From: Paramyrothecium sp. XJ0827 | Taxonomy: Eukaryota > Ascomycota > Sordariomycetes > Hypocreales > Stachybotryaceae | Assembly (NCBI GenBank): GCA_020881915.1 | Contig: JAJFPB010000002.1 | Coordinates: forward strand, 186,001 to 250,000 | DNA length: 64,000 bases | Reading direction: 5' to 3' | Shown here: piece after piece, positions 1-11,267 of the stretch | How positions within the stretch are numbered: position 1 is the first letter of the stretch | How the letters are laid out: each line of letters opens with the position of its first letter | Position numbers and translations under genes: made by a program | Notes under the pieces: model-generated | Told to the model about the DNA's origin: nothing | Databases searched by the model: none | The model's input: only the letters and a program-made list of their open reading frames with translations

Positions 1-1
1 G

Positions 2-1719
2 TTTGTCCAGTCTATTGCCCTCCTTGCGGCAGCTGTCCCGGCTTCGCTTGCTCGTCATGTCCCTCGCGATGCCACGGCACCTACCGTGACACCTGTCCCG
101 GAAAGCGAGGGTAACAATATGATGCGCCTCATGGGCCCGACGCCGGAGCTCCCTTTGGCTCCTGGCACGCGTTCCGGCTGCGCTTGGTACGTTGATAACT
201 ATGGCCAGGAGGAGTGCGAAGGGCTTGCCGAGTGGTGGGGCATCACCATGGAAGACTTCACGAGATGGGTAAGTTCGCATCGTCGCATAGCGTCCATTCT
301 GGCTCACGGGATGGATCAAGGTGGGACATGAGGCATATACTAACTCGTCCATTGTAGAACCCCTCCGTCAAGGCCAATTGCGACGGCTTCGCTTCCGGAT
401 ACGCCTACTGCGTAGAAGTCGTCGGCGAGCCTCCCGCCGGCAGCAGTACCACCAGCGCCGTTGCCGTCCCTAGCACGACGTCGTCCGTTCCCGCCTCAAC
501 AACCTCTGCTGGCAACGGGATCCCCACCCCAGACCCCATCCAGCCTGGCATGGTCGGCAACTGTGACGCCTTCCACAAGGTCGTCACCAACGATGGTTGC
601 CCGGCTATCGCGGCCAAGTACGGCATCAGCGTCCCCCAACTCATTTCCTGGAACCCCGAAATTGGTTCCACCTGCGGATCCTTGTGGCTTGACTACTACG
701 TCTGCGTCAGCATCGTTGGCGTGGACCCGAAGCCTTCATCCACCACTACCGCCCCGGGCAACGGCGTCGCCACGCCTATGCCGACCCAGCCCGGTATGGT
801 GACCAACTGCAACAAGTTCCACTGGATTAACAGTGCCAATGTTAAATGCGATGCCGTCATCGACTACCAGAAGATTTCTCGTGACGACTTCCTTAAATGG
901 AATCCCACCGTTAAGAGCGACTGCAGCGGCATGCAAATTGGCGTCAACGTTTGCGTCGGTGTCATCGCTGAGGCACCCTCCCCATCTGCTACTCAGACGA
1001 CTGGCGGTAACGGCGTTGTAACCCCCCTACCTATCCAGCCTAGCATGGTCCCTAATTGCAATAAATTCCACTGGATTGCCAACGCCAACGTCAAGTGCGC
1101 CGATGTCATCAGCTACCAGAAGATCACTCTTACCGACTTTGCTAAGTGGAACCCTTCTGTTAACAGCGACTGTTCTGGCATGTGGGCCGCGGTCAACGTC
1201 TGTGTCGGTGTGATCGGCGGCTCTACTGCTCCTCCGCCGCCTTCGACTACTACAACTGCCGGCAATGGCATTCAGACGCCCCAGCCTACCCAGCCAGGTA
1301 TGGTTACCAACTGCAATAAGTTCCACTGGATCGCCAAGAACGTCAACTGTGATCAGGTCATCAGCTACCAGAAGATCACCCGTGCCGACTTCGTTAAGTG
1401 GAACCCTACTGTTAACAGCGACTGTTCTGGCATGTGGGCCGAGGTCAACGTCTGTGTCGGCGTTATTGGCGGCTCTACTGCTCCTCAGCCTTCGTCTACT
1501 ACAACTGCCGGCAATGGCATCCAGACTCCCCAGCCCATCCAGCCTGGCATGGTTAATAACTGCAAGAAGTTCCACTGGATTGCCAACTCCAATGTTAAAT
1601 GCCAGGATGTTATTAGCTACCAGAAGATCACCCTAGCTGACTTCTATAAGTGGAACCCTGGTGTTGGTGCTGACTGTAGGAATATGTGGGCTGGCGTGCA
1701 CCAGTGCGTTGGTGTTTAA
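2..1719 (+). CDS. Secreted LysM-domain protein with six LysM modules (5' end outside window)
   Basis: Predicted secreted chitin-oligomer-binding protein of the fungal LysM family. The reading frame is already open at base 2, inside a hydrophobic stretch that looks like the end of a signal peptide, so the start codon lies off the left edge. Exons are <2..268 and 358..1719; the 89-nt intron has a GTAAGT donor, and splicing joins TRW to NPSV, restoring the conserved WNP of the first LysM. Six modules follow, each with paired cysteines, a central WNP and a C-terminal VCVxV/YCV element: they begin near the Cys codons at about 179, 562, 808, 1057, 1312 and 1561. Ser/Thr/Pro linkers containing AGNGIQTPQP separate them. 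Modules 3-6 are much more alike than 1-2, pointing to recent internal duplication. No enzymatic domain is visible. Such proteins can hide chitin from host or competitor receptors, but the role here is inferred. Confidence 0.9.
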
Positions 1720-2080
1720 CTGGAGGCACTTAGTATTTAAAAAGTCACTAGTTATTTCAAAACTCCTACAACACGATCATACATACTCCTTCGAAGTGAT
1801 GGTTTCCAGGTGAAATGGCAAGTTGCGACCCCAGGCATCGACAACTAATACCAGACTGAGCGGCATTTCCATACAAAGTCGTTCCTGCGCTCAGAACATG
1901 AATGCCAGTTGGTACTTGATTATTGATCGGATTTGGGGATCCACGGCATGCAGTGCGGAGGCGATGGCAAAAGCTTGTGGCTCTGGTGTGTGTGAGTTAG
2001 TGTCGTCTCTTGTTCGACAACCCTCTATAACGAACCAGGATGTGCCCTTTCCGTATCAAGAAGTGCTTCCGATAATGCCT
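1720..2080. other. Short intergenic gap
   Basis: Lies between the stop of the LysM gene and the last recognisable codons of the PNP-like pseudogene. It should hold the LysM 3' UTR. No gene, RNA or repeat is recognised. Confidence 0.5.
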
Positions 2081-3157
2081 TCATTGAAGCGCCGCTGCAG
2101 CAGCCGCAATGTCGTGCCATCTCTTGTGTTAATGGCTATCGGCGTTGTCGCAAACACCATTGATGACGATACAGGGTACTTCATCCCAAATACCGGCACC
2201 CTCCATTTCATAAGCTAGAATTCTCTCCTCCTTTGCAATCTATCTTGATCCTCTTCCTGAGTTCGTACCAGTATCTCCAGAAGCAACCGGCCCGATATGG
2301 ATTACTGGATTCTCAGCACTGCTGGAATCTTCCTCCTCTAAATATTACTTAAAGCTAAGCTGTTCCCTCAAGATTTTTTTTTTTTTTTTTTTTTTTGCAA
2401 CCGCACTCTTCACAAGACATGCTGACTGCAACTTCAAAGGTTCCTTTCTTGTTGCAGCAAGTGACAGAAGTGCCATGATGCTGATGTCGATAATGCGCTT
2501 CAAAGAGCCTATCGTAGGCAGTTCCAGGAAATCTTTTTTTTTTTCACGTCGTTGTCGACTTGCCGAGCGCTTAGCGTGTGCGGTTTTTAATTCTTTCAGC
2601 AATTCCGAACTTCTCCTCTCCAAGTTTGATCGGCAACGGTCCGTCTCAATGCTTCGCAGCAAGGAACGTAGATCCTTATTCGGCCTTCCTGGGTTGTCTT
2701 GAGCCGATGTGTTGCACAGAAACAACCCCCCTGGATACCTGCGACCAAAGTCAAACTGGACGAGAGCGTTGCTGATAACGACATCTCCTAGCAAGATCTC
2801 GTTTGCAGCTGTATTCCGGCCGGGTACTCCACCCCAGATAGCAACAAGAGGAACAAGGCGCAAATTCGGATAGCTGGCTTTGAGAGACGACGCGGCTGAA
2901 GCTGCATCTACTTTGCCCATACTGGGAAGGAGAACAAGGACAATGTGATACATATTCCAGACCGCGGGGTGATCAGAATATTGGTATAGCCCAGCTTGAT
3001 GTCCCCAAATAAGGTAACTATGCCGGGTTAAGTCAGGGAGAAGCCTGATGTTACTCTCGTCCCAGCTCAGGCAGCAATAAACTTCAACTCTGAAGGCGTG
3101 TTTGAAGGCGAGATTGGGCAGAACTGAAATAGAGGTGCAGGGTAATGTATCTAACAA
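2081..3157 (-). pseudogene. Degraded PNP/UDP nucleoside phosphorylase-type domain of a fungal NLR-like protein
   Basis: One minus-strand frame carries the landmarks of the purine nucleoside phosphorylase/uridine phosphorylase module that caps many fungal NLR-like proteins. In order these are HIVLVLLPSMGK, WGGVPG, EILLGDVVISNALVQFDFGR, DNPGRPNKDLRSLL, HIGPVASGDT, AYEMEGAGIWDEVPC and GVCDNADSH. The frame is broken by TAA at 2345-2347, TAG at 2240-2242, TAA at 2129-2131 and TGA at 2081-2083. The N-terminus is also shortened before HIVLVLL, and a 23-nt poly-A run (sense strand) sits where the central part of the domain should be. No NACHT or repeat domain follows. In intact relatives this domain acts as an N-terminal effector or sensor; here it cannot yield a full product. 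The similarity is recalled from family knowledge, not searched. Confidence 0.8.
2374..2396. repeat. 23-nt poly-T run
   Basis: An uninterrupted run of T on the plus strand inside the PNP-like pseudogene, reading as poly-A in the sense direction. It replaces conserved coding sequence, so it is either a slippage expansion or a scar of an inserted poly-A-ended element. Confidence 0.9.
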
Positions 3158-3997
3158 TAAAATCAGCAGGTCTGACCTGATTGCATTCCTGCGAGGTAAC
3201 AGAGTAGTTCAGGAATTCCAACCACAGTTCTTGCCGCCACTTGGACAAGTTGTTGAGGCGGTCACACTACATTCGCAGAAAAACTCTCGCTGGGCGTTGC
3301 GTTGAGAAGTCTGCGCAGCTTTGTGATTAATCGGGACGGAATTCCAAGTTAATAACGAAAATCTTGGCAACAGCCTGGGCAGCCATCTACTTCTGCCAGA
3401 AATTCGCACATTGTGGGACCCCATACACTAAGACGGTACAGACAAATTATGAATTAGAAAATGTTTTTATTACTTACAATTAGGTCTAAAAAATCCATTT
3501 GAAAATTCGTATTAAAAAGACGTGCAGCAATTAAGCCATTGTGGATATGGACTTGCGGAAAATCGGAGCCGCATTTCCGCATCTCACATAATAAGGTAGG
3601 CAATGTCAGCGGCAATCGACGGCTTGAGCCAATGAGATCGACTCTGCTCCACCCGAGTGCCTCTTGAGATGCCTAAGATTTGCACCAGCCTGGGGCTAAC
3701 CACGAGCATCCATGCCGTCACTCCTGCGGTTTGCCGCCCAACAGCTTCCTCAAGCTCTACGTTGAGGAAGGCTCGTGGTGACCGTTTCACGTTCGCTGTT
3801 ACAGATCTCGAACAACTGTCTCACATCTTCTCATCCATGAAAAGGTACACCGCGGGTGCTCATTACGGACTTGAATCTAGGAATACCATCACCAAGTCTT
3901 TCAAAAGGTGGAACTGGGCTTCAGAATTCATTCCATTAATCGCAGTATCACTGGCTTAACCTCCAACTTGGGGTATACCATTTGGAGTCGATTTGTT
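3158..3997. other. Upstream region of the Zn2Cys6 gene
   Basis: No gene is recognised. It holds an inverted repeat with CGG half-sites at 3554-3581, listed separately, and otherwise small open frames with no family resemblance. Confidence 0.5.
3554..3581. promoter_or_regulatory. Inverted repeat TGCGGAAA-N12-TTTCCGCA upstream of the regulator
   Basis: Two perfect 8-bp arms, 3554-3561 and 3574-3581, flank a 12-nt spacer that itself contains CGGAGCCG. Inverted CGG triplets are the usual half-sites of Zn2Cys6 dimers. The site is about 420-440 bp before the ATG of the Zn2Cys6 gene, and TTTCCGC recurs twice upstream of the neighbouring transporter (8678-8684, 8782-8788). Autoregulation and control of the transporter are inferred. 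Confidence 0.4.
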
Positions 3998-6444
3998 ATG
4001 CGGAACCGCCACGCCAGTCGGGCAAGCTTCGCTTGTGTACGCTGCAAGAAAAATAAGCGACGATGCGACATCTCCGAAGCTGTTGAGAAGGAGTCTGAAA
4101 ACCCATCATGTACGGCTTGTCGCAACAGCAAGGTAAGATGTGAGGTTCGCTATGGAGAAGATGGGCGCACAAACCGGCCCACGAGCGACCCGAAGGCGTT
4201 ACATCGTCGCATCGAGATGTTGGAGGAGAGGCTCAGGAAGTTGTCACATACCGTGGCTACGACAGAAACAGAAGAGCATTTCCAGTCAGAAAATCCTCAA
4301 CTGCATTCTCATAGCCCTGTCACTTTCACAAGTGGCAGCCCTCAGTACGCAAATAGAAGTCAACTCCCTACTGGTGCTCAATCAGGTTGGCAGGCATCAT
4401 CGGTAACTTCATGCCAAAGATCGAAACAATCATCAGCAATGCTCAGTTCGCCAAGTCAAAATGTTTCTAACTCTCCTGACGCGATTGCATCGGCGACAGA
4501 CAATCCAACAGAGAACATCGGCTCTTCTAGAACTGACAGAGCGAACCCCCACTTCGAGTCTTCCGCTCTATTCCCATATTCGGAGAAGAATTTGGGAGGT
4601 CTGCCTCCTCAGACTGATGGTGACTACGTCTATCGCAGCAAGAAACCCGTGGGCCGAGCCATGACTGGCCAAGTTCCTCCAGACGTGCATCCAGAGCCGG
4701 AACCCGTAGTCATTCATCTTCTCGATCTCTTCTGGAAATGGCAGGCCTGCCACCTTAGTGCAGTCGACCGGGAGATCTTCGATCGCCATCGACGGATCTG
4801 GGACGACACCGGAGGCCATGGAGATCGTACGTTCTACTCTCCCTGCTTGCTCTATGCCATTATGGCCATGGCGTCTTTGATCAGCTTAGATGCCGGAGTC
4901 AAAAGACTCTCTGCCGGCGACGACGAAATTGCTGGAGAGAGGTATGCGAAAATTGCCCGATCACTGCTGGAAAGAGAACTAGAGCACCCTTGCCTCACGA
5001 CTGTTCAGGCCGCCTTGATTATCGGCTCTCGTTATGGCACAATGGTGGATAGTTCTTTGGGATGGATCTACAGCGGTGAGCACTACGCATGCAGACTGAC
5101 TGCTCGTCAACTCATCCTTTGCTTGTAGGTATCGCTTTGAGGATTGCTAGCAAGATAAGCCTCCATGTGGACTCTTCCAAAGCGGTCGAGTCTGGAGAGA
5201 TGACCGAGGAGACAGCCAAGCTACGTGGGCTAGCGTTCTGGGCATGCTATTTCGAGGACAAGTATGCCAATCAGAACATCACTCTATTCATGACATGCTT
5301 GGAAGCTAATACTAAGCCACATAGTCTCTTTAGCTCATACTGCAGCCAGCCTACGTGTTTCATGAACTGGGACATCACTGTTCCTTTTCCTGACCCAGGC
5401 ACATCATCAGCGCCAAACAGTTTGCCACTTCTCGCGAACTTGACTTCAAAGCTGTACCTGATCTTCTCTAAAATACTAGTTGGGTTGTATGCGCAGCGCA
5501 GGGTACACACGACGGAGCAGCTCCGTTCGTTGGCTTCGCGATTGCACAAAGATCTGTGGCAATGGTACCAAGACCTGCCTCCGGCCTTTGTCTTGGTCGA
5601 CTTCGATCATCACAAGCTTCAAGGGCCAGAAGTTTTCTTCCTTCAGTGAGTGCCCCTCCGAAAGATGGCCTCTCTTGGGCAGCGCTTGTTTGGGATCCAT
5701 GCAATACCTCGCGAATATTTTTTCCTCTCGTTCAAGTCGTGCTGACTGGCTCAAAGCATGCAGTTTTATTTCATATTGATTCTTCTGCACCGACCATTTT
5801 TGCAATTCTCCCGTGTTCTGTACGATCTAACCCACGATGATGATTTTACGACAACGTCGACGGGGACGTGCGCTCTCGCAGCTTCCAACATGACGAAGCT
5901 GATGTTCAACTACCAACGGACGAATAGCATTCGACAAGTCCCTTCGCCTGTGGTCCACTTCGCCTATATTGCGGGCACGATTCATCTGGTCAATTTCAGG
6001 ATAACGAAGCTTGACAGTTATTGGCAATATCTCCAGTCATGCATATCTTCTCTGCAGGAAATGAGTGTTTCATACTCTATGGCCAACAGAGCATCATCTG
6101 TGCTGCGAGAGCTGATGGATAGATGGCAGCCATCAGCCGACGTCGACGCCGAAGCGAGACCCTTAGCTCAAGAGCCTGTCGATTCTTGCAACGCCCAAGG
6201 TTGGCTAGTGATTGAAGACTTGCCTCTTGTCGATTTGCCCTCGCTTCCGGACAACGATCCTGCATCTCTACACGACCCAAGATTCATTGACCCTTCAGAT
6301 CTACTAAGTCAAACTTCCGAAGCAAATAATCAGAATGACCTAGGGATTGTGGTCGATGATACTTATGCCATCGGTGATGAATTCAACATTGTTGACAGGG
6401 ATGTTTTCGATGCATTCTATGGGGGTACATTCGTGTTGGACTGA
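3998..6444 (+). CDS. Zn2Cys6 transcription factor with fungal_trans (MHR) domain
   Basis: Nuclear DNA-binding regulator, 739 aa as modelled. Exons are 3998..5075, 5129..5261, 5325..5645 and 5757..6444. The start is the ATG giving MRNRHASRASFACVRC, because the zinc cluster follows at once: C13-x2-C16-x6-C23-x14-C38-x2-C41-x6-C48, then a short coiled-coil-like linker (RRIEMLEERLRKL). The middle-homology region is visible around exon junctions 1-3: SLGWIYSGIALRIASKI, FWACYFED and then, after the last intron, FFLHMQFYFILILLHRPFL. The second intron is 63 nt, in frame and without a stop, so its removal rests on the GTATGC donor, the GCTAATAC branch-like sequence and better family fit. The gene ends 75 bp from the stop of the convergent MFS transporter, a common regulator-transporter arrangement. 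The target pathway cannot be named from sequence. Confidence 0.88.
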
Positions 6445-6519
6445 GAAAAAGAAGACAAAACCGGTCTTTCCGTTACTCAAACTTCAAAACTGCACACAAA
6501 TTCGCTGTCAGTCTATTGT

Positions 6520-8455
6520 TCAGACGCCCTGCTCTTGTCCGATTCGACTTGTCAGACTCCCGACCTCCTTCACATGCTGACCCGCTGAACGTTTGGGCAT
6601 GGACTCTTCCTTTTGACCACCAACCACACCCAACTGATAATTAGACTTGTTCTGTTGAGACAGCTTCATCATCCCAGCATTCTTGTCATGTTTGGGTATT
6701 CTGACAAAAGCGGCGTTGGACACGAATGCTGCCACCGCCAACGCGGCCGCAAAATACAGTGCAGCCCGGAACCCCATAACAGGACTTTTGCCGCTTCTGT
6801 GAAGTTGGCTCTCAATCGTCCCGGCGAAGCCCAGACCCAAGCTGTTGCCGTAGAGGTTGAGAGTGCCCACAAGGCTTCCTGCAACGCCCTGCTCCTCCCT
6901 TCTTACACTATTGCTAGCAATGATTTGCGCCGCAACGAAGATGAAATCGGGGCACATGCTGGCAAAGAAAACAGCAGGGAACGTTTGGGCCCAGTAAATC
7001 TGTTGCTCTGGCTGTGTTGCCAGTAGTATTGCAGCAAGAAAGGATGACACAATACCAATCGCCATAATCCACTGGGCCTCCAGTCGTGGAATGAGCCACG
7101 CGGCAAGACCAACAGAAAATGTAGCCCCGAAGATGAAGGGAATCCATCCAATAGCAATCTGCATAACCGACCAGCCACGAAGGACTTGTTGCCACGCAAC
7201 AATGTAGAAGCTGCAGATGCTAAAGGACATATAGGTAACTAGCACGACCAATATCAACGCCAGGAATGTTGGTGCTTTGAAAATAGAAATTGGTAGGATT
7301 GGCTCCTTGGCAAAACGTGCCTCCCAAAAATAAAAAGAAATGAAGAGAACAATAGAAACAAGCAATAAAGCAATCACATATGGCGAATCCCATCCTGCAG
7401 AGGGTGCTTGGCTCGTTAGGGTTAGCATGTGCGGTTAATGTAGGCTGTATCAGGTTCTGAACTCACTTCCATACGAAACTGAAGAGGACCAGACCACCCA
7501 GACCGAGAAATATGCCGAGATAATCGATTTTTCCATTCTTATCCATGGCTTCTTCGCTCACAAGGGCAAAGACGAGCCCTGCGAGAATGGCGGTAGCAAT
7601 CAAGCTCCTACAAGCAAAGTCAGCTACCATCTTTGATAGACAAAACGCAACGAGCACAAAGCATGAACACTTACACGAAAATGAAAAACCACCACCAATT
7701 AGTTAACTCGATAAACATGCCAATAAGGAGTCCACCTGCAATGGCGCCAAGAGGGGGCGAAGCTGCAAAAATGGCCAGCGCGATATTGCGAACGGTCCCT
7801 GGGGGGATCATGACTGTTATTGTCGCCACTCCATTTGGCATGATGATGCCACTTCCAATTCCGGTGAGCGCGCGAATGGCGATGAAACTCTCGTAGCCGC
7901 GGCAGAAAGCATTTACAAGGGAGAAGATGGCCAGGATCGCCGTGCCAACAAGAAGCATTTTTTTATGACCAAGGACATCGCCAAGTCGTCCACTGACAAG
8001 GACAAAGCTGCTCTGGGTCAATCTGAGAAGATATTAGCTTCCCCGACCAGCATTCTCTTTATGTTGGAAGAGAACTAACGAGAATGCCGCTGCTACCCAA
8101 TTCGCCTGCCCAGCCTCTGCAGGACGACCTAGAAGCCTGCTAAACTCAAAGCTGGCGGCAACTGTTGAGAACATGGATATGAACTGCAGCACCTGCATTA
8201 GCAAGAGCAGCATGCAAGATTTAACAGCTTAAACAAAGTACTTACGCTGACTAGTTGAACTCCTACGACGAGGCCTAGTATGAGGTTCCTTCTCTCGTTG
8301 CCGATCTTTTGAGGCAAGTTATTTGACGTCTCGAGTCGTATGTTATTTTGTGTTTGGATAGAGGATGAGGTCGTCATGTTTCTGTTCACAGTTTGATCGT
8401 TTGGCTGCCATTGGTCCTCTGGGGACAGACTAGCCCGAGCGATGGGAATGATCAT
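6520..8455 (-). CDS. MFS drug:proton antiporter, 14-TM DHA2 type (ATR1-like)
   Basis: Plasma-membrane major facilitator, 567 aa as modelled. Exons on the minus strand: 8455..8246, 8192..8080, 8022..7675, 7607..7467 and 7411..6520. Splicing gives the family signatures ANWVAAAFSLTQSSFVLVSG, RLGDVLGHKKM (MFS motif A), RALTGIGSGIIMPNG (motif C-like region) and FVWNQAPSAGWDSPYV, which resemble the yeast aminotriazole/boron-resistance ATR1 group. The start is the first ATG in frame (8455); another ATG at 8377 is possible and would drop 26 residues of a hydrophilic tail. About 14 hydrophobic segments are seen. The gene converges on the Zn2Cys6 gene and shares TTTCCGC promoter motifs with it. Substrate is unknown; export of a toxic or secondary compound, or of boron/ammonium, is family inference. 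Confidence 0.85.
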
Positions 8456-8666
8456 GATGAAGTCGTGTGAAAGACCCAAGACTGTCGAAAATTTAAACCG
8501 AACTCATAATTTTTAAAAAAACAAATTTAGGATTCGAACTTCAGAAAGCTTAAAATGCTGAGAATCAGATGATCAGTTTGACTTGATCTCGTCACCAGCA
8601 GCTCTTATATGTGATCGCTAGAGCAGTCATCTCGTGGCTAAGGAGACCCACATTTACTTCGGTAGT

Positions 8667-8684
8667 GCGGATATCCTTTTCCGC
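8667..8684. promoter_or_regulatory. Inverted CGG repeat GCGGA-N8-TCCGC upstream of the MFS gene
   Basis: A CGG-N10-CCG arrangement with 5-bp arms, about 210-230 bp before the MFS start. It overlaps TTTCCGC (8678-8684), and a further TTTCCGC lies at 8782-8788. It matches half-sites in the promoter of the neighbouring Zn2Cys6 gene. Binding is inferred. Confidence 0.35.
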
Positions 8685-10106
8685 TCTGCACGTAATCTGA
8701 TGTGGCCATTGTGCTTCATTACCAATCAATGAAAAGACACGTTTGGACTAACCATCGGATTCAATCAGAACGTGAGCCGATTTTCCGCCTAAATGCCTTA
8801 CTTATGAAGAAATCTTTTTCAGCCCTTATCCATTCCTCCAATCAGTGAGCCAGAGATGGCAGGAAGTATCACCATGGTATCGCCATTTGAAACCATAATT
8901 CAAGTTAAAGTATTTGATCAGTGCGATGAGTCTGCGGACACGTTCCAGCGTACAATGCCCAACGGTGGTGTGAATCAAGCGTATGGCTAAGCTTGACATA
9001 TATTTGTCTACATCATCCATAGGTTATCGCACCAGTTGGAGCTGTGCAATGTGAATGGAGTCAGACATCCTGGGCAAAGCTTCAAAGAACCGTGCGATGA
9101 AATGCTATGTGAGAGAATGACCACAGCATCCCATGGTTTCCAAAATGAGCTTCAAAAGCGAGCGAAGATGCAACAACGCGCTATATACAGTCCCTGATGT
9201 TCCCAAATACTAATACTGACTCGAACCCATCTCATAAACCATTCCAACATCATGACTCTTACTTCGCCTCGCGCTCTTACAAACGCTTCTTCCTCAAGTT
9301 GTGCGAGTGGGAAACGAGTCAAATTGCCAGCTGCCCCTGTTGTCGCCTACAGCACCATGTGTGAGACATGTTCGGCAAGTATATCCGCAATATTTGCATA
9401 ATGCCTTTAGAGCATGAATATCGCTGCGAGCCTCCAGCATCTCTAAATCACATCCTTCTCGGAGCTTTCGGTAGAAAGAAGGGAAGATGAACTAGCAGTC
9501 GTCCCTGATGAATAATCTCTTTTCGGCTTCTCATTGTCAAGCAAATGCTACATCTCTGGTTGCTTTGGTCAAATACCTGACAAACTGTGTAATCACCCAT
9601 CTACCCTCCTAGACTCGGGTCTTTCGTAATTTGGTGTCGATGTAAAGTCGTGTGATTGGTAGGCTGCCACCTTGGGGTATTTCCGTCATACAGGTGGGCA
9701 ACAACGCCAAAAGCATCACCCATGAATACTAATTAACGGGCTTCCATTGGCATTCAGGAAAATGTCCCACTACCAACTTCTGATGCCTTATTCCATTCTC
9801 CGCCGGAGAAGATCATTACTGAAACTTTCTCTTGAAGTAAACCTACCAGTTACTCTCCATATAGCTTTCCAGAGCATATTTGCCATACTCTTTGGATGCT
9901 TTTCGAGCTATGGTGCCCTGGGCAATAGTCACCTAGTTTCTGGACGACGAGGAGGCAATTTGGATGACGGCTGAATAGTTTGCAAACTCTGCCACCAGGT
10001 AACAGGCATTTGGCGGTTGATATTCTTGGTTGTGATTATGCTTTAGGCTCTTTTACACTGTGTGGGCGCATATGGTCTATCCTTCACAACCGCCATAACC
10101 GCGATT
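8685..10106. other. Gene-poor stretch
   Basis: Only short open frames without family resemblance are seen on either strand. A 43-codon frame starting at 9252 with Ser/Ala-rich sequence has a plausible start but no other support. Confidence 0.5.
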
Positions 10107-11267
10107 CTAGATCGCCTTTCCCTTTCCAGCTCCAGCTCCAACAGCTCCCTTCCGGTTCGCGAACTTGCTCCAGTCCGAGGTAAATGGGTCTCCGGCCCTA
10201 GGCTTAGAATCCAGAGCAGATGGGCAAACCGCGCGGCTGAACAGCTCGTTCTCATCGTCTCTCTTGTTCAGGCGTGGGTCTGCGACTCGTCGACCTCGTG
10301 TGTTGGTGTCAATATCAAAGTCATAAACATCCTTTGTCTGCCAATCGACAACGTAAAACTTAGTAACAACACCCTGGTCCCTCAATTTGATAAGGGCAGG
10401 ACGTTCCTTGCTCCACCAGATGTTTGGCTTGGTCCTGGTACGGTCGCCGAAAATATTCATCTCATGCGTATTCTGTGACATAATCACAACCTCGCCGCTG
10501 CAGGACTGAGCCATGGCTTCGGACATGCCTTGGAAATACTGAATCGTGGTTGGGACACCCCTATCACTGCGAAGTGAGATAAGGTCCATAATGGGGTTGA
10601 GCCAGTTGCCCGGCTTGTCAATGGCGTAGAAATTCTTATATGGCGAGGTTCTTGTCTTTGACATCTTATCATTGGGCCAGAGGTTCTGCAGTGAAATTGT
10701 TAGTGGTTGCATAATCCTATGAATTTGCTCAACTTACCCAGATGCTCAGCTTGTTATGCTTGCAAGCCCAGCTCGTGGCATCTTCACTAAGATTCTCTGG
10801 TCCAGGCTTAAGCTGAGCAGACGTGTAGAAGACGCACTTGTCTCTAAGCTGATCCCCCTTCTTGATCATGAAGGTCCTCATTTTGGGCGTGCTCAGTGCT
10901 CTCAACAAGTCTCGTCCCTTCTTTTGTGCCGTCTGCGGATCCGGGATAGGTGGGCGGGTAGGAGGACGAGTGGGTGGAGCGGTAGGAGGACGAGTGGGAG
11001 GACGAGTGAGAGGAACAGTTGGAGGGCGAGTAGGAGGACGGGTAGGAGGCCGAGTAGGGGGACGAGCGGGGGGGCGGGTGGGTTTCTTGACCCGAGCCCT
11101 GGCCTCAATACAGCCGTGGGCAGACTCGCCTGTGGAGCATTGCTCTGCTAGCTTGTCGGTTGTGATATCCTGGCCGTTGGTGACTCCCGTTTCCACCGGG
11201 CAACGACAAGTGCTGGAACCAGCGCAGCACTACTGCACAGCAGGGTGATAACAGAGAGGAACTTCAT
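10107..11267 (-). CDS. Secreted Cys/Pro-rich protein with TRPP repeats; apparent frameshift after signal peptide
   Basis: The protein resembles a family of fungal secreted proteins of unknown function that I recall only loosely. Exons are 11267..10738 and 10685..10107 (GTAAGT donor, CTGCAG acceptor, phase 0, joining KLSIW to NLWPND). The ATG at 11267 starts a clear signal peptide (MKFLSVITLLCSSAALVPAL), but that frame stops soon after. The mature region, beginning CRCPVETGVTNGQDITTDKL, is in another frame, which has a TAG just upstream of it. A one-base indel or assembly error between about 11229 and 11190 would explain this; no intron of usual size fits. Then come about ten TRPP/TAPP repeats and a globular part with SCSGEVVIMSQ and several Trp residues. 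The C-terminus is Gly/Lys-rich. Function unknown. Confidence 0.6.
10950..11082. repeat. Minisatellite, 12-nt units encoding TRPP
   Basis: Imperfect tandem copies of a GA/GT-rich 12-mer (plus strand, like CGAGTGGGAGGA) inside the secreted protein gene. On the minus strand they encode PTRPP-type repeats with a few PTVP, PLTR and PTAP variants. All changes keep the reading frame, which argues that the protein is or was recently under selection. Confidence 0.85.

Noticed and set aside
1027..1575. 182-codon minus-strand open frame
   Set aside because: Antisense shadow of the LysM repeats; its internal repetition only mirrors the coding strand.
1823..2218. 131-codon plus-strand open frame
   Set aside because: Antisense to the C-terminal part of the PNP-like pseudogene, whose minus-strand translation shows real family motifs.
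8526..8545. GGATTCGAACTTC, like a tRNA T-loop
   Set aside because: The flanking bases do not form a T stem and no acceptor or anticodon arm is present.
10950..11082. Regular short repeats that could suggest a CRISPR-like array
   Set aside because: Direct 12-nt coding minisatellite without spacers, in a eukaryotic gene.
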